Notes under the pieces: generated by a model
The model's database searches: none
Told to the model about the DNA's origin: nothing
The model's input: the letters and a program-made list of their open reading frames with translations, nothing else
NCBI GenBank assembly: GCA_021613535.1
Contig: CP075492.1
Coordinates: 17,298,001-17,362,000 of the forward strand
Source of the DNA: Adineta vaga
Taxonomy: Eukaryota; Rotifera
Direction: 5' to 3'
Length of the DNA: 64,000 nucleotides
Program-made: the position numbers and the translations under genes
Part shown: in pieces, positions 56,376-64,000 of the stretch
Layout: each line of letters begins with the position of its first letter
Position numbering within the stretch: the stretch's first letter is position 1

Positions 56376-57031
56376 GAATATAGTATTTGACAATGATGAA
56401 AAAGTCCTGAGATTTTACATCTATATGTTAAGATATCATTAATGACTTTAATAAATAATAGAAAAATGTCGATATGATTATCATCATTCACCTGTGGACT
56501 ACTGTGAAAACAGATGAAAAGATATCTTTTAATGTAGTAGATTGTTTTATAGAACATACAGTAAATTGAGAAACGAATTCAAGACTATAGAGATAAAAGA
56601 TTTTTCGATTTCGTTCACCGATATAGTAATTAAATAATGTATATTTTGCAAATAATAATATACATTGATATGATATATAGTATCATCGAGTATTATTTCA
56701 ATTAATTTTAGTACGGTTTTTCTGAACATACTATATTATCTATTCAAATTTCATCAAAAGGATGATAGAAAGAAAAAAAATAATGAAAGTAATTTCGCCT
56801 GAAGATTTTTTATGTCAAATTATTAAGAATACAAAATATTTTTTTTTAGTATCGATGGTACGAGCATCTTTAATTAAAATAAGATATTTATTATGTAAAT
56901 AACGCATTAGTGATTATAATATATAAACTAAGTTTGCAAACGCAACGCGTCATTTCTCGTCGATTATAATCGCTAATAACATATCATCGTGAGCTATATA
57001 CAAGATTTTTCTCTTTCAAATTCAAATAATT

Positions 57032-58012
57032 ATGTCTTTAATAACATTATTAAATCTTATTCAAACAAATTTCTTTCGATTTGGTGGTCCATTCTTAATT
57101 ATTATTGGTACAATTAGCTGTACATTCAATCTTATCATATTTATGAAAGCTACTCTTAGAAAAAATCCCTGTTCAATTTATTTCATTGCTGTCACCATTT
57201 CAAATTTCCTACTTATATATTTACATTTCTTTCCTCTTGTAACTCAAGTTGGATACAATTACGATCCAACAGCAGTTTATATTGTTTATTGTCGTATTCG
57301 ATTATATGCTGCGTATGTTTTTAGTTCTTTGGGGCCATTCTTTTTAATTCTTGCATCAATCGATCGAACATTAATAACTTCAAGAAATGCTGTGATACGA
57401 AGACGTAGTACATGTCGTTTGGCTATAACATGTATCATTGCTTTAACACTCTTTTTCATGATATTCCATATTCATGCATTTATCTATGTAGAAATTATAC
57501 AAATTGGACCAGATTTATTTCTCTGTTATTATCAACCTGGAAACTATTCAGTTTTTGTCAGTTATTGTTCACTTGTCTTCAATGGAACGATGATACCTCT
57601 ATTGATGATCGTATTTGGATTTTGGACAATCAGAAATGTCGGTAAAATACAAAGTAACGTGAATCCTGTTGTTTTATCGATGAGTATATCGACAACAATG
57701 CCTAGAAGACAAATTATTGAATCGAAGGATCGTCAATTAATTAAAATGTTACTCGTTAACATTAGTGCCTATATTATCCTTCGATTTCCATTTGTCATGT
57801 ATATTCTTTACCAACAAATTACTCAATATCAATCAAAATCAAGTGATCAACTAGCGATAGATTACTTTGTCTTAAACATCACTTATTTTCTTTTCATGGT
57901 TGTGTCGACCATTGATTGTTATATAAATCTATTAGTTTCGAAAACATTTCGTTCCCAATTAAAAGATACCTTTTTAAATTGTCAAATGTTTCATTTTGTT
58001 CGACCGAACTAA
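57032..58012 (+). CDS. rhodopsin-like GPCR (7TM), paralogue of the 22.0 kb gene
   Basis: 326 residues, intronless, seven hydrophobic segments. Signatures shared with the 22.0 kb gene: FRFGGPFLIIIGTISCTFNL (TM1), LRKNPC before TM2, VYCRIRLYAAYVF and ASIDRTLITSR (TM3 end, IDR instead of DRY), FMIFHIHAFIYVE (TM4), LCYYQPGNYSVF (second-loop Cys), ESKDRQLIKMLL (third loop to TM6), and NLLVSKTFRSQL at helix 8. Order, lengths and most motifs are retained, with about 40-45% identity by eye, so this is an old duplicate. The absence of NPxxY in TM7 is shared by both. Ligand unknown. Two GPCR genes end facing each other in this part of the window (this one and the next). Confidence 0.9.
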   Translation: MSLITLLNLIQTNFFRFGGPFLIIIGTISCTFNLIIFMKATLRKNPCSIYFIAVTISNFLLIYLHFFPLVTQVGYNYDPTAVYIVYCRIRLYAAYVFSSLGPFFLILASIDRTLITSRNAVIRRRSTCRLAITCIIALTLFFMIFHIHAFIYVEIIQIGPDLFLCYYQPGNYSVFVSYCSLVFNGTMIPLLMIVFGFWTIRNVGKIQSNVNPVVLSMSISTTMPRRQIIESKDRQLIKMLLVNISAYIILRFPFVMYILYQQITQYQSKSSDQLAIDYFVLNITYFLFMVVSTIDCYINLLVSKTFRSQLKDTFLNCQMFHFVRPN

Positions 58013-58666
58013 AAATGAAAAAGTCAATGACTTGATTTTTTTTAATATTATCATTCTAAATGTATTTTTGTTGTTCGTTAATTCTGTTTTCTATTTAATA
58101 TTGTTTATAAATTTTTATGAGATAAATAAAGTTAATCATGCAACACAGTACTGACAATTTTAAACATTCGATTTACAACAATAATGTCAAGTTTGGAGTG
58201 TTCGCATTACCCATTGGTACTGAGTAAGATTCGAATCTAACTGAATAAATAGTTTGCTTGCAGAATATGCTGCAGTAGATTATCAAACAAACAAAATTCA
58301 GTTTCATTGATAAACCTTCTTGAAGGCGTGGATGTGCGTGGAATTGACGAATAAATATACCAATCACACATGTACCCACACCCACCCTAATATTTGAAAT
58401 CTATGTAAAAAAAATACATGTTTTTTTGTTCTTTTCGGTTGAAAGTACTCAGCCTCAATCACGAATAACACAAAGATATTATTAGACATCTGCATACTAA
58501 CTCAAATACGGTTACTTAAAGGCGCTAGAATCAAACGTCGTGTGACTTCTGACAAGATGTGACATATGTAGATAGAATATTATTATTATTTTTCATCATT
58601 CCGGCAAACATCATTTATATGTTACAGATAATATGTGGGTAGAACATCAAAGGATTTTCTAGGCGC
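58013..58666. other. intergenic between convergent GPCR genes
   Basis: AT-rich spacer with AATAAA near 58125 and palindromic element 17. Nothing else is recognised. Confidence 0.5.
58317..58388. repeat. telomere-like palindromic element 17
   Basis: TTCTTGAAGGCGTGGATGTG on the left and TGTACCCACACCCACCC on the right; the TCTTGA terminus is kept and the left G-tract is degraded. Confidence 0.7.
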
Positions 58667-59696
58667 TTAATCCGTATTGGCTTGATTTTCAGTATGAATT
58701 GGAATAATTCGATTTTGTTGACATTTATTCGCAAGCAGGTCATATAAAACATACTTTGCTTGTCGACGAAATCTTTTCGAAACACACATATAAGTATAAA
58801 ATGAATTCTAAAGAAAAGCAAAATAAAAATCGGATGAGAAAAAAATAAAGAGTTCTTACGCCATTGCTTAGAAAACTTAATGTAAATGTAATGGCACTGG
58901 CTAAACTCAATTGAGCAAGAAACACTGGATTACGATTGGTATTTAATGTTGAAATGACATATATTATTGAATATGGCATATAAGTACAAACATAAACACA
59001 AATTTCCACAAGGACCATTGTTGTTAATTGTTTATCTAATTCACGTCGAATAAGTGGATTTGCTCGTGTTGCTAAACTTCGTGCATTTCGAAATGCTAAT
59101 AAACCAAAAATAACAGCAATTAATGGGAAAAGATTTCCATACACTATTGTATAAACATAAGCATGATATTGATTGAATTGTAAATTTGATGAAGAACAAA
59201 TTGATGGATTTATTATTGATAATTGATCGAGATAGATGTAATAAATAGTTGCATGACAAAACCAAATTACTATGGTTATTAAGATTAGACGATAAGCGAT
59301 TCGAATGTTGGACCATCGTTGCCATTGAGGACGAGAACATGTTGCGAAATATTGATCAATTACCGATAAACATAAACATGTTAAAGCTGATAAATAACAT
59401 GTTGCAGAAAGAAAACTTCGTATTTGACAATAAAAAACTATAGTCGATGTAAAATTAACTGGAAATGCCATGGATATAGCAATAAATGATGTACTGAATA
59501 TTAATCGAATGAAATTAAACAATGCCATAAACATTAAATAAAATGAACAAGAACTTTCTCGAAATGTTTTTAAACTAAGAAAAACTAGAAGACTAAAGAA
59601 TTCACTTAGAATAGCTATGAAACATATTGGAATTGAGACATAAAGACCAATTTTTGATCGTGTAGAAGCAAGTGAAGCGATGTAAGCGGTATCCAT
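58667..59696 (-). CDS. rhodopsin-like GPCR (7TM), two exons
   Basis: Exon 1 58860-59696, exon 2 58667-58807, 52-nt intron with a GTAAGA donor and CTTTAG acceptor; 325 residues. Reading through the intron would give a wrong tail. With splicing, TM7 and the tail read FLSNGNSFYTYMCVSKRFRR then a basic helix 8. TM1 IGLYVSIPICFIAILSEFFS; TM2 CSFYLMFMALFNFIRLIF; TM3 with CLCLSVIDQYFATCS (IDQY variant); TM4 LITIVIWFCHATIYYIYL; ECL2 Cys in NPSICSSS; TM5 VYGNLFPLIAVIFGLLAFRN; ICL3 ELDKQLTTMVLVE; TM6 CVYVCTYMPYSIIYVIS. Same subfamily as the TM4-less pseudogene at 25.0 kb. Ligand unknown. Confidence 0.9.
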
Positions 59697-61059
59697 TTTT
59701 AATATTTCATAAGAAAAAGAAAAAGTTAATGATAAGATTCTCTCTTTTTTACTTTAGATTTTAATGACGTTGGCTTCTGTTTCGAAGATACGCAAAGCGA
59801 TTATCATGTTTTCTCTTTGTAATTAGTAGAGAACAATTATAGAACATATTTTAACGATAAAAATTAAGTTTATTTGTTCGTTATCTATTATACGGAAGAG
59901 CGTTTTTTCCTGATTACTAAAAGGAATGGATTTATAGAAGTAAATGAAGATAATTCGTATGTATTAATGGATTAATAGTATCGTTTAATGACAAACAAAT
60001 TGTTTTTATCAACACTAAAAGGAAAAAAAAACTTTTTCTTCTCTTTTTAAACGCTAATAGAATCAATTGAATAAAGAAACAAAGTTGTTCACAGAAGAGA
60101 AGGATGATTATCTTGTCTCTTATTCTTATAATTACACACTCATTCTGTATATTCATCTTTAAGATTAAAAAGCATGTCAGAAAGCGAGTTTTCCTATATT
60201 GAAAAAACACGTTTATATAATAGAACAAGTTATTGAAACCAGATTTGTGTGTTCAGGAATAAGAAGAACATAGGCAGGAAGTGAATAAGCGACTTTTCGC
60301 ATAAAATCAGTTATAATGATAAACCTGAGCTACACAATCAATAAGTAGCTATCTCTGATCTTCGATGAGGTTAGCTTCATTTGAATTAAAAACACGAAAA
60401 CTATGAACAAATGTCGAAGAACAAACACAGTCTATGATTAAGTCATTCTGCATAAGAATCCTATCTTCAAATTGAAACCGACTACTTTTCTAACAAAGAA
60501 CATTATCATTCCGTCAATTAACATTTGGGTGATATTCTTGCTAGTCATTAACGATTGTACGAAACGTTGAAAGAAATTAGAGGGTAATGTAAGTATTTGC
60601 TCGATAATTTATTGACTCTCATCATTTATAAACCGAATTTTACAATTGAAAATGAAGTAAATCTTTTCTGTATTCTTCAATTTTAATACTAATGACGTTT
60701 TTCGATGGAAAAAGTGTTCAAGCAGTTGTGCTTTTCACCATACAGATGATAGAGATGCCTATACTCCGTAAAAATGCAGAGAAAAACAAGGCTATTTTTG
60801 AAAAAAAATGAAGAAGAAATCTTTCTTTCTAAGTCACTAAGTACTTGCATAGATGGATAATTATACATGGTATCTATGACGATTATTATTATAGGATAAC
60901 AGTAGGAAAGGTATTGTCTCATCCACATCCGATGAGTGTATTGTTGATCGATAGTCTTTTGTTTCAATAAAATTATAAAAAAACGAAAAAGAAAAATAAG
61001 TAGTGGACATTTTTTCATCAACTCAATGATTTTATTGGCATCTGTTATCATTCGATTTA
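59697..61059. other. intergenic, nothing recognised
   Basis: 1.36 kb of AT-rich DNA between the start of the leftward GPCR and the end of the leftward protease remnant. The ORFs there look random; no repeat or RNA gene is visible. Confidence 0.5.
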
Positions 61060-61762
61060 TTAACGAATGAGTTCATTAATTTTTTGTTGAAGTTCATTTG
61101 GCCATATGGCAATGTTCGCATTGTTATCATTATATTTAGATAGATATAAAGTTGTGTCACCACCATTCCGATATTCTGCAACGTGAAGTAGATAAATATA
61201 TGGTTTATTATTCCCGTAAACAAAAATAGGTCCTCCACTAGCTCCTCGTCCTGCATTACAATCGTGTAAGAAAAGTTTCGATGACAATTCTTTGATAATC
61301 CTACAATTCATTTGTGCTCCAGCCGTTTGACCATCCTTGAAATTTACCGAATAGCCGACCAGAATTCCGGGCGACTGTTTCATAATATTAATAGGAACGA
61401 TTTTTGTACCTAATCAACCTTGAGTATCACCTAATTTTTTATCTAAACGAAGAAGTGCCCAATCAGCTGCTCGGTTATCATCCGGTTGATTTGTACCCCA
61501 CCATGTATACGTCACACGAGCTTGTAGATTTGATTTTCCATTGATCACACATTTGGATAGAAATACAAAGAGTTCGTGCATAATTTATGTGTTTTCGCAT
61601 CGAGCACACAATGAGCAGCTGTTACAACTAGATCACGTCCCTATTTTTTCAAAGAAAAATATGTGCAAATCAAAGAGATATTCTTTCTATAATCTCTTAC
61701 TACAAGAGTTCCCGTACAACCTGTACTTGGTTTTCCAATAGCACTCCAAGGATAAGCAGTAC
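61060..61762 (-). pseudogene. trypsin-like serine protease, one frameshift and one TGA
   Basis: Two recognisable exons read leftwards: about 61701-61762 (TAYPWSAIGKPSTGCTGTLV) and 61060-61640 (starting GRDLVVTAAHCVLDAKTHKL). The catalytic His lies in TAAHC (codon 61611-61613), Asp in ADWALLRLD (61462-61464) and Ser in GASGGPIF (61237-61239), so the triad of an S1/V8-type protease is complete. Two extra bases near 61543-61550 shift the frame between YFYPNV and NGKSNLQARVTYTWW. A TGA at 61414-61416 sits in DTQG*LGTK, where Trp is expected from the family pattern. The N-terminus and signal peptide are not visible, apart from possible exons further upstream. Inactivated secreted protease, probable but not proven. 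Confidence 0.8.
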
Positions 61763-61774
61763 TGTAACGATAAA

Positions 61775-61799
61775 GATATCACCCCATGTGGTGATATCA
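61775..61799. repeat. short palindrome GATATCACC/GGTGATATC
   Basis: A 24-bp imperfect palindrome: GATATCACC, a CCATG-like centre, GGTGATATC. It lies just upstream of the first recognisable protease exon. Confidence 0.7.
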
Positions 61800-62143
61800 A
61801 TATATGATCATAGCCCGAAACATGCTGCTAATGTATATCATTAACTATGAGAGAAAAAAACAAACGTCATGCTCTTATATATTAAAAAAATCATGTACAT
61901 ACCTGTCATAATTTTGATCGAAAGAAAAATATCATTATCTTGCTTCTTTTTCTTTTGCCTATGTCGACATCAATCTTTTAAAAATGCAATGCATAACATT
62001 CTTTATGGATCATTCTATGCGATGAAATAAAAAACAAGCAATCAGCAACAAACCAGCATTCATATCAAATAGCCTTAAAAAAACAATATTTTCAATGTCG
62101 GCTATCTCTTATTTGCAATCATAAGAAAATATGATCTTTTTTT

Positions 62144-62212
62144 AGGATGTGGGTGCGGGTGATGGTGTAGATGTGAGTGAAGAAGCTACACTCACACCCT
62201 CACCCACCCTCG
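62144..62212. repeat. telomere-like palindromic element 18
   Basis: AGGATGTGGGTGCGGGTGATGG then TGTAGATGTGAG on the left, and CTCACACCCTCACCCACCCT on the right. Well paired, high GC. Confidence 0.8.
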
Positions 62213-63173
62213 TGCTCTTGTTGCCTACGATACAACAGCATCCGTTAGTGGTGCTCAAACGTCCAGTTGATCCGGTGATATAAATCAAGGATGGGGTGTC
62301 TGATAACATTGGTGTCATTGATCTAAATGACAATAATTCTGAAAACTAGATTTTAAGCAAGATCTAAACTATATAACACTATCATTATTCATCATGCAGT
62401 ATAATGATTTACAAGTCACTGATTGTTTGTTACATGTATTAATTCGGCATAGTAATAAAATTGAAAGAAACCGTTTGAAAAATACGATGTAAAATACTGC
62501 TAATATATAAAAATTTGCTTTCTTAAAACAAACGATGAATTCTGTATACACTCCTGTGATTGAAAGAAAAAAATATGGGGATTTTATTATTGTACTGAAT
62601 TTTTATCTTTTCTTTGTCGTCGAGATAGTCTATCTATTTATTTATTTCGTTATCCCATTACGTTTATTCTAGAATAAAATACCATGAAAAACAGTGAATT
62701 GTCTCATCAGAGGTGATGCAGAGGAATAAAAAATCAAAATGCATACGTTCATTGCTTCACATAACGTAAACAGAAAAGAATTGGTGTGTAATCAATTCTA
62801 TAAAGTCTTCATACTTAGAACAATCCAAGAATATTGTCACAGGCTCTGAAATTCCTCATAAAAAGCTTTAAGAAACTTTCTTTGTATAAAGTCTAACAGA
62901 AAAAAGAACGCTCTATTCTTCTACGCTATTTCATAATACTTCAACTAATATTATAATAATAAAATTTTGATAAGATATGTTTTGTGCGCCTGTGTCACGG
63001 TACCATCAATGCTCATTCTAGAAAAAAGGTGGGGTGTTTTTTGAATAATTTGTGGTTGAAACAAAATAGAGAACTACCGTTTTCATCGTTGGAAAGAAGA
63101 CATAAAAATACATCAAAACCTATATTCCAGACTTTCTCAATCTGTTTGTTGTAAGGTTTTCAAGGATATAAGT

Positions 63174-63228
63174 GTTGGGTGTGTGCATTCTGATTATCAT
63201 TTCAACGCATATCCACATCCACATCCAA
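63174..63228. repeat. telomere-like palindromic element 19
   Basis: GTTGGGTGTGTGCATT on the left and ATATCCACATCCACATCC on the right. Degenerate but with the same architecture. Confidence 0.55.
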
Positions 63229-63354
63229 TGTCAACCTATAGAAAACCCCTTTATAAACCTTTTCTGAGACTATATTGAATTGAAAAAAGGCCTAGAGGAG
63301 AGTCTGTGTGTTAGTTAACAAACGATCCTCACAATCCCACACCGACCTAACCCA

Positions 63355-63850
63355 TTTTTTGGGTCATTTTAGGCTGTTTTGATCGATTTTCGGAACGAAC
63401 GAGAAGAGCTAAAAGAAATTTGATGATAGCACAGAACGGAACTCGTCGAACTCGATCTCAAACCAGTTTTAGAACCGTGTTACATAAGGAAGACACGAAT
63501 CCGTAAAGGATTTAATAAACTTTGGGGTGATTTGGGTGTTTTAGAGGATATTAATCTAGAAGGAGGGCTTAAGGAGAAATCTGATCATTGTAGTCGATGG
63601 ATCTCATCGAGTTCGATCTGAAACGAGTGTTGGAACGGTGTTGCGCGTTAAAGACGCTAATCGGTAACCGTTTTAATGAGTTTTGCGGGGGATTTGGGTG
63701 TTTTAAGCTATTTTTAGAGTGAAGGAGTGGACATACGAGAAATCGGATGGTTAGAATCCACGGATCTCCTCTAACTCGATTTTAAACCAGTGAGACCAGA
63801 GTTTGAACGCAAACATGAGCGAATCCTTTGAAGAAAAGTTAGCGTCCGTG
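63355..63850. repeat. diverged tandem repeat, period about 163 bp
   Basis: Three successive units start at about 63358, 63524 and 63687 with GGGTGATTTGGGTGTTTTA or close variants. Each contains TCGA(A/G)(C/T)TCGATCTNAAACCAG-like and GGAACGGTGTTGC-like blocks in order, diverged by roughly 25-30%. The third unit is truncated. More GC-rich than its surroundings. Confidence 0.7.
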
Positions 63851-64000
63851 TCTTATATATTCTACGTCTCACCGCTTATTGAAAGCAATCAGTTTTCTCT
63901 TATTTGATTTTCACGTGACTAACCTATCATCATTACAATAAGCAATCCTTTTCCTCGATTTGAAGGACGGTAAACAAAGACCATAATAAAAAAATAGATT

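Larger units (their letters stand above)
54254..57031. other. repeat-rich intergenic region
   Basis: About 2.8 kb without a gene. It holds two direct copies of a dispersed repeat (55010-55110 and 55650-55745), a short AGTCGAGGG/CCCTCGACT inverted pair (55090 and 55192), and a strong foldback (56161-56375). The ORFs here have no protein-like composition. Confidence 0.55.
61800..64000. other. intergenic to window edge
   Basis: About 2.2 kb without a gene. It carries palindromic elements 18 and 19 and the diverged tandem repeats at 63355-63850. The last 150 bases resemble the AT-rich background. Confidence 0.5.

Noticed and set aside
56218-56442. ORF across the foldback loop
   Set aside because: Its sequence is mostly the two arms of the inverted repeat, so openness follows from the AT-rich stem.
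58195-58240. A tRNA-like GATTCGAATC motif
   Set aside because: No acceptor stem or D-arm can be paired around it.
6383-61416. Altered genetic code with TGA as Trp, or selenocysteine
   Set aside because: TGA ends several intact genes at the family-typical place. TGA positions do not correspond to known selenoprotein sites, and I saw no SECIS-like element; an editing or pseudogene explanation is simpler.
3489-63228. The G-rich palindromes as a CRISPR array or as a true telomere end
   Set aside because: Spacing is irregular over kilobases with genes in between, and there is no long uninterrupted (TGTGGG)n tract.

Overview
The window looks like nuclear DNA of a small, AT-rich invertebrate genome, most likely a bdelloid rotifer (Adineta/Rotaria-like). 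Three things point there: GT-AG introns that are mostly 46-65 nt; the gene content (rhodopsin-like GPCR families, LDLa/EGF receptors ending in 7TM, F-box/LRR genes, and intronless enzymes of bacterial or fungal type); and many short G-rich tracts of (TGTGGG)n, which I recall as the bdelloid telomere repeat. No rRNA, tRNA, CRISPR array or complete autonomous transposon was recognised.

Layout, left to right. 0-10 kb: an mRNA-capping guanylyltransferase-like gene with an altered motif I, an F-box-like gene with one in-frame stop, a 4.6 kb LDLa/EGF/7TM receptor broken by one frameshift and one TGA, and a small membrane protein broken by a TGA. 10-11.7 kb: repeats. 11.7-21 kb: one intronless 9.3 kb ORF (3112 aa, DUF6606/DUF3638/DUF3645 giant ATPase-like protein). 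22-33 kb: GPCRs, a secreted glycine-rich-domain-like protein, an F-box/LRR gene built from 84-nt exons, a GH5-like hydrolase, a head-to-head pair of secreted coiled-coil genes (one decayed), and an SRPBCC protein. 33-43 kb: a five-exon LRAT-domain gene, a long empty stretch, a second modular F-box/LRR gene, an NHL-repeat gene with an 8-nt micro-exon, and an IFI27-like gene. 43-54 kb: a GPCR, a second heavily broken LDLa/EGF/7TM receptor, a secreted gene with a Thr/Ala linker encoded by a CAACAG repeat, a Baeyer-Villiger-type monooxygenase and a GPCR remnant. 54-64 kb: repeats including a strong foldback, two intact GPCRs, a broken trypsin-like protease, and diverged tandem repeats of about 163 bp at the right edge.

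There is no operon. The genes are independent units, many of them receptors, secreted proteins or ubiquitin-pathway adaptors. Two patterns cut across the window. First, about 19 short palindrome-like elements have arms of telomere-type sequence (ends close to CATCTTGAGGGTG...CACCCTCAAGATG), nearly one per intergenic gap and always with the G-rich arm on the left. Second, many genes keep a conserved reading frame but carry single stops; nine are TGA, and several sit where Trp or Arg is expected. Exon coordinates were worked out by hand from frame, splice consensus and paralogue comparison, and none has been checked against transcripts.
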